A stretch of DNA of 64,000 bases from Lunularia cruciata (GCA_948567375.1 OX419761.1:36742243-36806242), one strand, 5' to 3'. Shown: positions 1-12,236, counted from the first letter of the stretch. Numbers and translations: made by a program. Notes: generated by a model from the sequence alone, not told the origin.

Positions 1-597
1 GGTAGTGACCACTCCTAAAAGAGGGTACTGTCACCCCTTGTAGCACAATACATCCAAAAGAAACCTAAAAATCACTCTCATGTAAGATGCATTCAAATTA
101 TTTCCTGAATTCTTTAGATTTAAAGCTCAACATATACAAATTACTTTCATCTTCATGATAAGATTTGGAATCATACGTGACAATTTAATTTTGTCCAATT
201 TATTATATAATAGCAAGGAATAGTTCATTCCCACACTGATATGGGTTGAAAATGGCTAGATTTGAAGGGAAGTGTCAATAATTTAGTTCTTTATTATTAC
301 TTATTTAAACTCTTGGTCAAGAACCACTCCCAAAAGAGTGTAATGTCACTCCTTGTGGTGCACTATGGCAAAAATAAAACATAAAATCACTTTAATGTAA
401 GGTATATTCAAAATATTTCTTGAATTTAATAAAGTTTAGAGCACAAAATGCACAAATTGGTTTCATCTTCATGATATAATTTGGAATCATATATGATAAT
501 CTAATTTTTCCAATTTATAGTATAATAGCAAGGAATAGGTCATTCTCACAAGCATATAGGTTTAGAAATGGCTAGATTTGAAGAGAAGTGTCAAGAA
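1..597. repeat. Two tandem copies of a ~310 bp unit
   Basis: Positions 1-313 and 314-597 align over nearly their whole length. Both begin with an ACCACTCC(T/C)AAAAGAG-like block followed by TGTCAC(C/T)CCTTGT, and both share TTCATCTTCATGATA, TAATAGCAAGGAATAG and ATGGCTAGATTTGAAG in the same order. A partial third start is seen at about 604-640 and again at 1130-1225. The same block occurs near 38945 and, reversed, near 27200-27330. In all three places it lies at the 3' end of the CC element, so it is probably that family's terminal (LTR-like) region. The first unit may be cut by the window edge. Confidence 0.75.
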
Positions 598-2059
598 CCT
601 CTACGGTAAGAACCAATCCTAGAAGAGGGTAATGCAGGCTTCCAAAGATATGGCAAATGCTGATTTTACCATTTTTAGCTTAAATTTAGCATCCAAAAAT
701 GTTAAAAATTGGAAATATATAAAAAGTGGCAAATTGCCTTGAATTTAATCAATTTTTGTGAGGGAAGTTGTAAAATTGTCTGTTGTTGGGTCTATTGGGT
801 CCAAGCGCCATCATCACAGAAGCTCTTGTGGTGTGTTGGTTTCTCAAGACTTCTCAAGATATCAGGAGTAGTTGTCATGTTTGACGTGACTTGACCTCCA
901 TGCCACCAAAATTTACCTTGGCTCATCGTGGAATGGATGAATATTCAAAGAGAAAAGAAGAAGATGCTCACCATGTCACTCGTGTGGTCACAAAATTAGT
1001 AGTATGCATTATGCACTACAATGGCAATGCATGGCAATGAGTCTGCATAGCATTTCTGGACAAAACATTCACTTCTTATTTTTGGCGTCCAAATTTGGCA
1101 TCTAAAAATAGAATGCCACGTTTTAGGAGGCATGGGTTAATGCCATCCCCTATGGCACACTATGGCAAAAGTAAAACCTTAAAATCAATTTCAAGTAAGA
1201 TACATTCAAACTATTTCTTGAAGATGATGACTCAATCAACTCCAAAGAGTTTGCTTCACTACAAAGAGATTCAAATCCAAAGAATGTGTTCTATCCTTCT
1301 CAACAAGCACAACTCCAAAGGCACTTTGCATTAGGAGTTATTCTTTATGCTAGCTTTTGTGGTACTTTTAACACTACAACTCACTTAAGATTTATCAAGG
1401 AATTTCTTTGCTCCTTCAAAACTACTAGGGATTCCAAACTCTAACCACAAGTACTGTTGAACACACACACTCAATCCCTTAGGTTCCTACTATGAAGATT
1501 CCTCACAATCACTACACTAGTACTCAAAATTTAAGCAAATTTCATAAAGAGATTTTGGTCCTTTTTCTTTATTCATATTCAAAGGACTAAATGAATATTT
1601 AGAATTAAAAAGCCTTAAATAGCTTCTCTTATACCTAATCAAAGAAATCTGACTTTTGAGGAAATGCAAAGGCCTACCAAGATTGCACTTCCTTACATCT
1701 ACACTACCCATCAAGGATTTTATTGTCCTTTTCTTATCCTACCTTGCTGATCTATATATTGCTTACTCATTATAACACATATCTTGAAAGAAGTGATAAC
1801 TCTTCTCCGAAAACATTCTCCTTTGTCATCTTTGGACAACTTAAAATTACTCCAAAGATTTTAAAAACTAAGAAGATATTATACAACTACAAAGAATCTT
1901 CATTCCAAAAAGGCTCTTTGGTACAAAATTAATACAAAGAACTACCTTTGCCTCTAGCTTCCTAAGAAGGATTTCATTTCTTCCCCTAGAATCCAAAATC
2001 TTTAATACTATAGTATCTCAAGTTTCTTGGAATTGTCTATCCACATGCTCCCTTAACTT

Positions 2060-3960
2060 TAGAGACATCTGGTCCATCTTTAGATCCCACAGACTTGGAT
2101 GCTTAGTGTTTGGGCTTGAAGTTGGAGCTCATGAAGCTTGGCCTTAGTTATTCTATTCATCATTGCTTCTTCTTTGATGGCACCTAACTAATCCCAAAGA
2201 TCTTTTCATTCCTTAATGACTTTAGCACCTTCTCTTCAAAGTTGATTGCTAATGCAATAACCTCAAATGTGATTTCCTATAGGATCTTTGGCATGTCCAC
2301 AATCCTCTTCTTCTTCTCCTTTTTTGGTTCTTGTTGCAAGACCTTGACCTTAAGGTTGGTTCACTTCTTGTACTTCTTTAGGATAATGTCTTGAGCAACA
2401 CCTCTAGTCTTTGGCTATTGTAAGTCATGCTAGAATTCACAAATCTGGGTAATCTTTGGGTTAATACCTCATATCACTTTTGTCTTCATTTTCTCCTTAT
2501 TTGGAGTGTATTGAGTTCTGGTAATTTAAGAATTTCTTGATCTTGACTTGTCTTTGCATTCTAGCAAAGTCTTCTCTTTCTTCAATCCTTTGTATCATAT
2601 AGCGTGTCTCTACTCCTACACTCTTCTTTGCATAGGATTTCAAAATTCTATACCTGGCCTTGCTAATAGTCTTTCTTAGTCTTCATCATGAACTCATTTA
2701 CATGAAGTCTCTTCATAGCAAAGTGTAGTTTTTCACTTTTGGTCAATCCTCTTGATATTGGAGAAGAATTGCATGCAAGTAGGTTAACAATGAGCCAACA
2801 AAACTAGTTGAAAATGATGATCTATCAATGGCTAGTATTGATTGGACTTTGGTTACTACCACTTTGCCTTTGTGATGTGTTACTATTAGAACCTCCTTTG
2901 CTTCACCTTCTTTTTCTACTTGATCTTCTTCTTCTCCTTGGTCATCAATATTTGGCTCTTCTTGGGCCAAACCTACATGTTCTTTGGGCCAAAGATCTTC
3001 TTGGTCTTGGTGTTTTGGCCATGGTCTCTTCTTATGCAACTTGTGCCTCTTTCTATGGTGCTAACACCACATACACATAGTTTCTTCCATCTTTTCTTAA
3101 ATCTGATTTTTCTTGTAGTGACAACTCTTCCTCACTTTCTTCTTTGGCTTCTTGTTCATCTTCATCCAAAGAATTCTCTATTACTTGAGGATTCTCCTCA
3201 CTCTCTTTGATGCCTTCTCAAGAGTTTTGCTCAATAAAGGTTAGTTCTTCTTTGATGTGACCACTACTACCACTTCCTTCACTCCATGATTTTACTATAC
3301 TTGACAAATTCTGCATCTACTACTTGATGGTTCTTGGTGGTCATTGGTTCTTTGTGTTGAGTTGCACAATACTCCTCCAAATGGAAGTGATTGCCAAATC
3401 TCCTCCTCTCATCTTCTCTTAGAAAATTCAACCTCATGTAGAAGTGAATTGCAAAGTAAGTGAGGTAGGTGGCTCATCCATCCTCCTCCAACTTCTTTAT
3501 CATGGATTGGGTTGATAGTAAAACATGGAGACCTAGTTCACAAGTTCTCCTTTTTATACCTTCTTGAAGAATATGGCTTGGTCTATAGTAAGGTAGGTGG
3601 TTTGCCTTGGGTTTAATAGTTTCATCAAAGATTAAACTATAAATCACCCAATAGAATCCTTGTGAGTTTCTACTCTCCAACCATAACTAATAGATTTATT
3701 TTCTATGAAAGATTTAGTTATGTTTGTATTGAACTCTTCTCCTATATCTCCAAACTTGGTGTCTATGGTCATCACTCTAGAGAAAACCTATGTCACCTCC
3801 TAGCACTATCTTTTATTGCTCTTCTCCCTAACTATAAGGATAACCCCAAAGATCCCCAATTGTTCTCTCAATCATATTCCTTATCTCTTGAATGATTGCA
3901 AGTGAACCTAATTCCCAATTCTAGAGAAAAGACATCAATTTTTGCTCAAGAGTAGATCAC
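2060..3960 (-). pseudogene. CC-family coiled-coil protein remnant, copy 1
   Basis: Read on the minus strand this is a Lys/Glu-rich, hydrophilic coding relic broken by stops and frameshifts; the longest piece is 98 codons (2743-3039). It includes ILLQYQED followed, after a stop, by KVKNYTLL, which matches LILQQYQEVYPNMVNYTML in the plus copy near 17800-17850. Upstream, around 3425-3490, it matches the segment EFEEDGGVTNL...LLCNSL-type of the other copies without the solo LTR that interrupts the plus copy, so it serves as an empty-site paralogue. The layout (an N-terminal region followed by a long charged coiled coil) resembles plant 'putative gypsy-type transposon' proteins. That assignment is inference only; the function is unknown. 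Confidence 0.5.
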
Positions 3961-4250
3961 CCTTTGCTCTCATTGCCCATTTTTCTATCCTTGGAGATCA
4001 AAGGGTCACCTTAATAATCTTCCTCATTTTTTTCTTTCTTTCAAGGATAGTCAGATGCATAGCGGTCCTCCTTGCTCCTATGGGCAATGGTTGTTGTTGC
4101 TCTTCCAAGACGCTTGCTTGTGCCAATGACTCTACTTGTAGGGTGTTCACCAGCACCATGTCAAGCAAGCTGCAAAAACCATTTGTGAAAGTAAAAATAT
4201 TCACTTGCATCTTGCAGATAGGTGGTCTTGGTAGATCCAACCATTGCTCA

Positions 4251-5830
4251 ATCTAGACTTGGACCCATGTAGCTCATAAGATCTAAGCTATTGGATCATA
4301 GACTATATCATGGACTCTAAAGGGTTCTCCACCTACTACACATTGTAAAATATGTATCTCTTATGTCATATAGAGAATCATTTATACATTGGTTTGAAAG
4401 CCCTCAAAGTTGGATATGGAAGACCCAACCTCAAACATAGTGTTGTGGTAAAGTTCTCAAAACAAAATTGGAAGTCATCAATCAAGGGTGAAGCCTAAAG
4501 CCAAGCTCTAGAGCCTTTCTCCTACAAGGGAGGATCTTAGCTTTGTTAGGTAGAGGTGCATCAATGAGGATGTTGGTAAGTATATGATTGGGCATACATT
4601 CACTAAGATCCATCTAAATCTTCCTAGAGTCTAGAGATACAAAGTCAATAAACTCAAGAAGTGTTGTGCTTGCAAGGCCTAGCAATAAGTTGTAAGCCAA
4701 GCAAAAAATATGATTGGAAGGCATAAGTACCTAAATTCACTATTGTGATAGTTCCCAACAAAAAAGATGCCTCTCTTGTAAGAACTTATTTGCCAACAAG
4801 GGACCATAGAGCCCATGCTTTGATCTATGCTGCAGGTGTTGTGGTCTCTTGTTGTATGAGGCCACATCCACTCATGACTATAAGAAGAGCTATTTCCTAC
4901 CTACACCACTTATCTGAGAGATGTGGGAGCATGCATTGCCCTAAGAGAGTGGAGAAAGTGTGGTGGATGAAGCTATCAAACATCCACAAATGTGGCAACA
5001 ATGTTTATAGGTGGGAAAATCCATGCTAATATGAGATCCAATGGAGGTAACTATGTGAAAGAATGGAATAGGCCACCTAAGTATTTCCCAAACAAGGGAG
5101 GAGGAAAATGAGTTGTATTCTAAACTAAGGTGGTTGAGATGAATGTTCTATAGAAATCTTCTTGTCCTTTAGGAGAACCTAAAACTCTCAAACTACCTAT
5201 GGGGAACTAGAATCTTGTGGGAAGTCAAAGGGAGTGAGGACTTTGCATGGGCTCTAGGCCTTGTATTTACAAGTATGTTTGGATTTGTAAGCCCAACACC
5301 TCTAATTTTAGTGTGAAAGAAAACACCACTCAAACTACATCCTCCAAAGTGCCAACAATATGAGTGTCATCCAAGAGGGATCAAAGAAAGATTCAAAATT
5401 CAAGATTCAAAACTTGGTAAGCTATAATTCCTCATTTAGCTGGTAATCATAGAGGAACAAAGGGAGGTCCTCATTAGAGATTGGATGCATGGTCTATAGG
5501 GCAGATAGAGTTTCAGAAGAGAAGAAGGCTGGCCAAGAAGGGAATGATTGAGTATCAATAAACACTATTTCATATGTTTCATGATTTCTCACTCATGGCC
5601 CCTAAGTGCTCATGCTCATGTTTGGATGCTTACTTGATAGACCTTGTTCTTCAAAACCAAATTACCTATGCATGAGACATTAAACTCGTGCTCTATTGCT
5701 CCACATTCACCTTGATTTTTCTTTGTCATCCTGAACTCTCACGGCACCATGGTTTCTCACTATAAATCAAGTCATGTGCCATAGAACTCCCTCCTAGTTC
5801 TTATGTTTGATTAAATTCTTAAGCCACTAG
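4251..5830. other. No gene recognised; decayed repeat DNA
   Basis: AT-rich and CpG-poor. The longest open frame is 94 codons (4745-5029, plus); it resembles no family I know and has no typical initiation context. A stretch at about 5030-5160 reads like fragmented coding DNA but could not be assigned. It probably belongs to the retroelement debris on either side. Confidence 0.5.
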
Positions 5831-5834
5831 CCAT

Positions 5835-6450
5835 TGCAAAGATAGCCACTCCAAAGATCCAACTTGGAAAATTAGCGTACTCCACTTAGTTGATCAAGCA
5901 AGTCATCAATCCAAGGCAAGGGATATGCATTCTTCACGGTTTGCTTATTGAGCCCATGATAATCAATACAAAAAAAATTCCTTCATCCTTCTTTGGAACA
6001 AATAGTACCGGTGCTTCCCAAGGAGAGGTACTATGTTGTATGAAGTCCTTCTCCAACAACTATGTAAGTGTTGTTCACAACTCCTCCAACTCCTTTGGTG
6101 AGAGCTGATAGATTGGTCTACTCATTGGAGTACTCCTTGGCAATAACTCAATCTTGAAGGGTATACCTCAATCAAAGGGTAATCCCTTTGGCAGATCATC
6201 TAGAAACACGTCCGCAAACTCCTGAACTATCCAATCAACCATTGCTTGATGAGGCTCTTGGCCCTCTTTAGATTGTTCTTGTGCAATTGGCTTGATACAC
6301 ACCATGAATACAAACTTATCTTCCTCCAAAGCTTGCTCTGTGGCTGATTTACTAACCAACTTCCCTTCTAGGGACTCATCTCTCTTCCAAGCTTGCTCCA
6401 TGGTTGCCTTCTTGGCAAACTTCCCATCTTGGGACTCATCTCCCTTCAAT
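5835..6450 (-). pseudogene. Chromovirus reverse transcriptase, N-terminal fragment
   Basis: The frame at 6449-6168 ends in FADVFLDDLPKGLPFD, the standard Ty3-gypsy linker entering RT. Beyond a stop the frame continues with YQLSPKELEEL, PWEAPVLFVPKKD and FSKLDLWSGY, the finger and early palm motifs of gypsy RT. There are several in-frame stops. The catalytic (Y/F)xDD box is not reached because the element is truncated. Intact, the enzyme would copy element RNA into cDNA; this fragment is inactive. Confidence 0.85.
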
Positions 6451-6578
6451 TTTTGCTCTATGGCTACCTTCTCAACAAACTTACCGTCTTGGGATTGACT
6501 ATTCTTAGTGGTTTTACTCAGAGGTGCCAGATAACCTAGTCACAAATTTCTACCTTGGTGTTGTACTTGAATTTGTTG

Positions 6579-6932
6579 TCAGGTCCAATCAAATTGAACC
6601 TTATAACGTTCAAGCCAAGGTAGACCTAGAACAATATCATAGTGTAAAGGTGCCACTACAAACCTCATACACTCCAAATACTCCTTCCTAATCTTGAAGG
6701 TAACAAGATGTGAGGTACGGAATGCAAAACCTTGTCTACCATCCGCCATCATCAATCTACTTCCAATCACTTGCTTGATAGGAATACCCAATACCTTTTC
6801 TACTTGCACAGACATGCAATTCTCCAAATTTCCAAAATCAACCAAAATCCTACAACTCCAATTAGATATCTTACCTTGCAAGTGAAGCAAACTTGCATAG
6901 GTCAAGCCTTCAATCCCATTGAAACTAATCAA
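6579..6932 (-). pseudogene. Chromovirus aspartic protease, inactivated
   Basis: This 117-codon open stretch ends with YDIVLGLPWLERY, the usual C-terminal signature of Ty3-gypsy proteases. The active-site region reads RILVDFGNLENCMS, so the Asp-Ser/Thr-Gly triad has become Asp-Phe-Gly. It lies between the gag zinc knuckle and the RT linker, the expected position. The stop spacing shows that gag-pol is no longer one frame. Confidence 0.8.
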
Positions 6933-6948
6933 GCTCCCAATGGGCGGC

Positions 6949-7864
6949 TCAAAATCTCCTATTAGGATTCTTTGTTTCCCTGATCATTTTGTTCCACAAA
7001 CTCCATCTGGGCAACTTGTTGAGGTTGCCCATTCCTAAGTGGACATTCAGCAATGTGATGTCCAACTTGGCAACAATAAAAGCAACCTCCATTTTGTTGC
7101 AATCTTTCTCTATCTGCTGTACCAAGTGGTCTCCATTGGATAGCATCAATCTCCATTGGTACCGGTTCTTCCACTCGTGCGTAGTGTATTGGTAGGCTTT
7201 TTGTAGGTCAAGGTCAAGACCAAGGTGTCGTGACCAAGGAATCAAAATGCTCAACCAATTGCATGGCTTCTTCTATGTTTTATGGCTCCCGCATGGTCAT
7301 CTTCAATTTGGTTCATGACTTCAATCCTCACACAAATCAATCCAAAACTTCACCTTCTTGGATATCTAGAATTTGCATGATGATGTTCTAAAATTGTGTG
7401 ATGTAGCTCCTTATTGAGTCAATTTGCTTCAACTCTACCAATTTATCTTGTGCGGCTCGAGTGGCATTTATAGTTTGAAATCGACCAAGTATTGCATCCT
7501 TGAATTCTGCCCATGTCAAAATTGGTGCAACAATCTATCATTCAGCTTGCTCCACTTGAAATCCCCACCAAAGTTTTGCCACACCATCCAATTGGCTAGA
7601 AGCCAAGAGAATTTGTTTCCGCTTGTCTTGAAGATTGGTGGCTTCAAAGTAAAGTTCACAGTCAAACAAAAAATTCTCCACTCTGCCCGGAAGATTCTTG
7701 CCTTCAAACACCTTGGGTTTTGGAAATCAAATGCAATCTTCTCCATCTCGAGTTGGCACTCTCTTTATATGTTCTCATTGTTGCTAGTCTTGTTCATCCA
7801 AAAATTGAGTAAGATGCTCGATTTGTTGTTGCATTGCTAGGATAATGTCCAGTATTGCCGCCAT
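6949..7864 (-). pseudogene. Chromovirus gag remnant with zinc knuckle
   Basis: The frame opens with ATG at 7864 (MAAILDIILAMQQQIEHL) 257 bases after the primer-binding site and runs through retrotransposon gag motifs such as GRVENFLFDCELYF and LDGVAKLWWGFQ. These motifs are interrupted by stops. At 6962-7174 (MEEPVPMEIDAI onwards) is an intact nucleocapsid-type zinc knuckle, CFYCCQVGHHIAEC (CX2CX4HX4C). Gag forms the particle shell and binds element RNA. At least two in-frame stops and a frame change inactivate it. Confidence 0.85.
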
Positions 7865-8120
7865 AGCTACTACTCTATTCCACTACTCTCAATTTAGCTA
7901 ATTGATTAACACATAGATATAGCACGTCCACCGTTCTCCATAAGTTACAACCGGAAGAATCAAGGGTTCCTTAGACACGGTGATCATATGCAAAAAATCC
8001 TGCCCAAAGTGAAGGTGATGAATTGTGTGAAACAATGCTTGGGTAATATCTGAATATGAAAATCTCAATGGTTTGGTGGAAGTGGATTTGGTGGTCCATA
8101 AATTCCATCCATCCCATTCC

Positions 8121-8133
8121 TGCTGTGATACCA
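8121..8133 (-). other. Primer-binding site, initiator Met tRNA type
   Basis: The minus strand reads TGGTATCACAGCA directly after the LTR end (...TTTTACA, then T). It matches the usual plant TGGTATCAGAGC site complementary to the 3' end of initiator methionine tRNA, with one change. It fixes the inner edge of the LTR at 8135. Confidence 0.85.
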
Positions 8134-8134
8134 A

Positions 8135-8560
8135 TGTAAAAGACCAAGACTGAGGAGAGAAATTGGAGAATGGAAGCTCACATTGGGACGCTTGAATGAG
8201 GGAAAACTCCAAATGCCTAGCATGAGCTTTGGCTTTGGTATTTATAGGTAGCATACAAAGCCCTTGAGAAGCTTCTCAAGAAGCTTCCTTGAGCCGCTTT
8301 CTTAGAGTGCAAACCAAGTTAACTAGGAAGCTTCTCAAGAAGCTTCTTTCTAGAAGCCGCTTACTTGGGATGCAAGCTAAGCTAGTTAGAAGCTTCTAAA
8401 AGCTTCCTTCTAGAAGCTACTTGCTTGGGGCACAAGTTAACTAGTTGGGAAGCTTCCCATGAAGCTTCCTAAATGCTTCTAGAATTCTAGGCTTATTTTG
8501 CCTTATTCTCTAATTTATTAGCTTTACTAACTATGTCGCTAAACTCCATATTGTTATAGA
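8135..8560 (-). repeat. Chromovirus LTR (copy A, 5' LTR)
   Basis: 426 bp. It aligns with 28230-28685 and 32601-33061. A TATA box (minus-strand TATAAATA) is at 8246-8239. The upstream part is crowded with GAAGCTTC and TTCTAGAA palindromes (8256-8500), that is, alternating GAA/TTC modules as in heat-shock elements. The perfect trimer of the other LTRs is damaged here: GAATTCTAGAA, with the two-base spacer lost. Confidence 0.85.
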
Positions 8561-10190
8561 GGATGTAAGAAAGAATCATGAATATGATCAACTTCTTTCA
8601 AGTCACTTTATTGTTTAAACTCAGCATATGTTTTGTATGGCTTGATGGAGTCTTCCCATCCTTCATGTGTTCTATGTGGTCACCTTTCCCTACATATACT
8701 TTCCTTTTAACCCATGGTAATAATAAGCAACCACCAAGCCAAAAAATTGCGTACTATTTCATATATAAAGTAATGTTCATTATGAAATTGAATCACAACA
8801 ATATCACCTCAAAAAATTATCTATTGCCTTTACAAATCAAACATTATTTGCATCATAATCAACTTGATGTATATTGAGTCAAAACAAAGAGACTCTAGAG
8901 GTTAATATAAGGAAAAAAAAAAGTGTATCCCTCAACTCTACAATCCATACCATTGTGTGTGGAACAGATCCTTATATGCTCAAAACAACAAGTATTAATG
9001 CTTTTAGGTTGTGGATTCATGATTTAGAAAGATTCTTGAACTATATTCTCATTCCAATCAATGGCACAAGCTGCAAAATGTATCTCACAGGTCCTTAGAT
9101 AATGTATCCTCTTTGATTCACACTTATTAACTACCAAAGTTAAAGGTCTTTGACATGAGGTTCTTCTTATCTGTATATAAAATTTTATTTTTGTTTGCAT
9201 AAAATATGTATGAATAAAGAATGCATACAAAATCACAAAAATATTAGAGGAAAAAATGCATAAATTTTAGAATATAAATTCCTATAACCAAAATCAGAGA
9301 ATAATCATTCACAAGTTGTTCAACTTAGCTAAATATAGTAAAATGTACTTACTAAAGATATAATATGCACCAATTTTTAGTTGGCTAACATCTTCCAACA
9401 AACAACATGGTCTCATGCTCTCCTCTCAATAAAGTTGTCTACATTCTAAGTATTTCACAACCCAAGGATTAGCCATGTTTTTAATATCCTTTCATAACAA
9501 GATAATTCATTCATCATCTATAGAGAAGTGACCATCAAATCCCATTATCTTCTTTGCATTTAGTTTACAACCAATGTAGATCTAAGGCTTCAACTTATCT
9601 TCAAGGTCATATATGCATACACTAGGGTACATGTATCTCCTAGATCCTACTTGAAAATTCTCCACAAGGCCATGTAAAACTTTGGATGAGTGACTTCAAG
9701 TGTAGTGTGTAAAATCTCCCTCTCAATTTATCTCCATTCAAACACATAATCACATAGACCTTGAACTTGTATCACAATTATTAGTGGAAAACACAAATTA
9801 TGGATGGCCAAATAAACTTTGAACACTCAAATGATAAACTTGACCTTGAAAAAAATAGAAAACTCTCTCAATGAAGTCTCTCAATCCTTGTCATAATATA
9901 TGTATGTTGTGGATGTATCAGTCCTTGAATCATGAGAAGTTATTGAAAAACATTTTACAAGATTTAGTGAGAAACAATCTCTAAGTCCAAGCGCAAATGA
10001 AAAGCCTATTTGAAATAATCAAGATCAAACAAGCACAACATTCAATCATAATGAATACTAATAAATTACAAGCTAAATATACCATTGAAACTAAAAGAAG
10101 GATAGATATCATCCGTATTTAATTTAGATAGATTTTTTATTTCATAACAAGTATGAAAACCATGAAATTATCTCAATTTACAATTCACAT
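8561..10190. other. No gene recognised
   Basis: AT-rich, CpG-poor DNA with only short chance frames (the longest is 99 codons at 8578-8877, without recognisable motifs). No LTR boundary or pol motif was found by eye. Confidence 0.5.
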
Positions 10191-10194
10191 TTAA

Positions 10195-10530
10195 AAACTT
10201 AAATGCATAAAATATATTATATTCTAACTTTAAATTCTTATTTGAGTTCTTTTTTACTTTAAATTCATATATTCTAACTTTAAATAACTAACTTACCATA
10301 ACTAATTTAAATTCATATATTCTTAATGTAAATAATTAATTTATATTCATATAATATAAATCTAAATAGATCATTTAAATTTTTATATTCTAAATTCAGT
10401 AAATAATTTAAATTCATATATTCTAAATTCAATAAATCATTTAAATTCATATGTTCTAACTTTAAACTCATATTTGAATTTTTTCTAATGTTAAATTCAT
10501 ATATTCTAACTTTAAATTCATATTATATTT
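10195..10530. repeat. Degenerate AT-rich tandem array, ~20 bp unit
   Basis: Variants of TTTAAATTCATATATTCTAA recur many times in a row with small length changes. The pattern suggests an old minisatellite that has partly decayed. No coding content. Confidence 0.7.
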
Positions 10531-11559
10531 GACTCATACCTCTAAAGGTGGAAACACTAACATATCAAACTCATTATAAATCATATTTAGGCCATGTTTG
10601 GGTATGATACTCTAGTCAATCAAACCCTTTTGTCCCATATCCAACCACAATCAATCCCATGTTTAAATCTTACATTGGTTTGGGAAGCTATAGGCTATGG
10701 CGGAGCATGTAGGGATGCAATTGTGGATGCTATTACATTCAGCATGTCAAATAGAATTAGAAGGATTTTGAGTGATTAAGATATTGCTTGGGATCTGAGA
10801 GAGTAAAAATTTAAATATCAATAACAGGGATAACTTTCAATGAAAATTTCAAAATTCAAGAGTCAAAAGCTTTTAGAAGGGAGTTTATCATAGGTTTGAT
10901 AGAGAGAGTGAGAGGATAGGATAGAGATTTTTTCAACCCTTATAGACTAGGGACCAGACTGCACAAGAGTTTTGTAAGATTGATCTTTCTTTGCATTTAT
11001 TGTAGGCTGAACAAAATATAAGACAAAAAAATCATGCATGAACAATGTGAATTTGAGAAGGAGATTGAAAAAATGAGTCATGTCAAGAGACTTGGGTGGG
11101 AAAGCAAGCATTTTGAGGAACAAGGATCATGCAGATGTATATATGATCATTACAAGTAGCATAAGGTGAGTGAGGAGGAGAAGAGACAACACTTTGATGT
11201 CAATATTCTTTGCAGAAAGTGAGATCCTTCAAAGAGCTAGAGGACTTTGGGGTTTAGCATGGGACCTATATTTATGGAGTTCCTTGGCAGGGCAGTTGGG
11301 GTTGTGAGCCATACACTCATGGAGAAGGAGAAGTAGATAAATGCAACAAGGGAGTTGTTTGTGGAGTTGTTTGTGGTGGGAAGTTTTTGGGTGGCAAATA
11401 TGCTCCTCTCACTTCTCCTATATGCACAATTTTTTTCTTTCTTTGTATTTAGCCCTTCTTCTCTTTTTATCTATATTTTCTCAAATATGTAGGGTATGCC
11501 TATATGTATAGGTATGTGTGCACATCTCTTTCTTTGCTTGAAGCATATCTCCGACCAAG
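10531..11559. other. No gene recognised
   Basis: Some stretches (10900-11400) are purine-rich and look like old coding debris on the plus strand, but no motif could be named. The longest frame is 61 codons. Confidence 0.45.
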
Positions 11560-11960
11560 GGTCTACAACTACAAAGAACTATCAACTACAAAGGGTGTAA
11601 AAATACTTGGGTGTTCTATAGAATTCTTCTGAAAATACTTGGCAAGGGTGAAATTACCTAGATGGCACTTTGTTTTATAGTCAAGGGTTCTTTGGTAATG
11701 GTCCTTAGTGGGTGAGCATCACTATCTACAATGACAACTCTTTGATGGGTGCCAATGGGTCTTGGTGGTAATTTATCAAGGTGGCGGAACCATTCAAATT
11801 GGTATATGGTCTTAAGTTCCAAAGATCTTTGGCTTTGGGGATTCTTTGCACTTGACTTCTTTGGTTTTGACTCCTCTTTGGCCTAGACTTCTTTGTATTA
11901 GATAGATCTTTGTGGATGTCTTCTTTGTATCCAAAAATGTATGCAAATAAGATCCAAAGA
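11560..11960 (-). mobile_element. CC-family fragment (5' region)
   Basis: TTTTATAGTCAAGGGTTCTTTGGTAATGG and TGGTGAGCA-type blocks match 48190-48560. The reverse complement of 15540-15740 also aligns (AAGATC..TTT..CTTGACTCCTTTG). These are the sequences that precede the coding part in the larger CC copies, so this is a fragment lying on the minus strand. Confidence 0.45.
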
Positions 11961-11989
11961 ATACCTGTATAAGTATTTTTATTGCTTTA

Positions 11990-12236
11990 ACATAAAAATG
12001 ACTTGCTCTATCTTAATCAAAAAGATGTAAAACAAAAAAAGTTTGCAAAAAGGAGTTTCTTTTCTAAACAAGAAAATAACTTGCTCTATCCTTTTCAAAA
12101 AGAAGTGAAACAAAATAAAATTTTAATTTTTGCAAAAAGGAGTTAATTTCCCTATACAAGAATATAACTCATTCTATCTTTTCTCAAAAAGAAGTGAAAC
12201 AAAATAAGATTTCAATTTTTGCAAAAAACTTGTACA
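11990..12236. repeat. Three tandem copies of a ~80-90 bp unit
   Basis: Each unit runs AAxATGACTTGCTCTATC ... AAAAAGAxGTxAAACAAAA ... TTTGCAAAAA. Starts are near 11990, 12068 and 12157. Units 2 and 3 are the most alike. No frame or known family was recognised. Confidence 0.75.

Larger units (their letters stand above)
1..4250 (-). mobile_element. CC-family element, minus copy 1 (coiled-coil ORF, decayed)
   Basis: This stretch aligns in the same order with the CC copies at 15480-27330 (+) and 38940-48560 (-). Shared landmarks are the terminal repeat (1-640), a stretch built on 'ACTCCAAAG' at 1100-1960, and a coding part at about 2060-3960. The 3' end lies at low coordinates because the element reads on the minus strand. 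No reverse transcriptase, integrase or protease was seen in any copy, so it looks non-autonomous or stripped down. The exact ends and target duplications are not resolved. Confidence 0.6.
5831..8560 (-). mobile_element. Chromovirus copy A, truncated (5' LTR, gag, protease, start of RT)
   Basis: In minus-strand order: LTR 8560-8135, primer-binding site at 8133-8121, gag from an ATG at 7864, zinc knuckle, protease-like domain, then the start of reverse transcriptase. Similarity to the complete copy at 28230-33061 stops shortly after the RT motif FSKLDLWSGY at about 5840. Everything 3' of that (RNase H, integrase, chromodomain, 3' LTR) is missing, so it is a 3'-truncated copy. Confidence 0.85.

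Noticed and set aside
2808-3210. Leu-rich plus-strand frames that look like membrane proteins
   Set aside because: They are antisense to the Lys/Glu-rich coiled-coil relic; reversed Glu/Lys codons read as Leu/Phe.
4745-5029. 94-codon frame with several Cys and His that might be a zinc domain
   Set aside because: Cys/His spacing fits no known finger and the surrounding DNA is decayed repeat.
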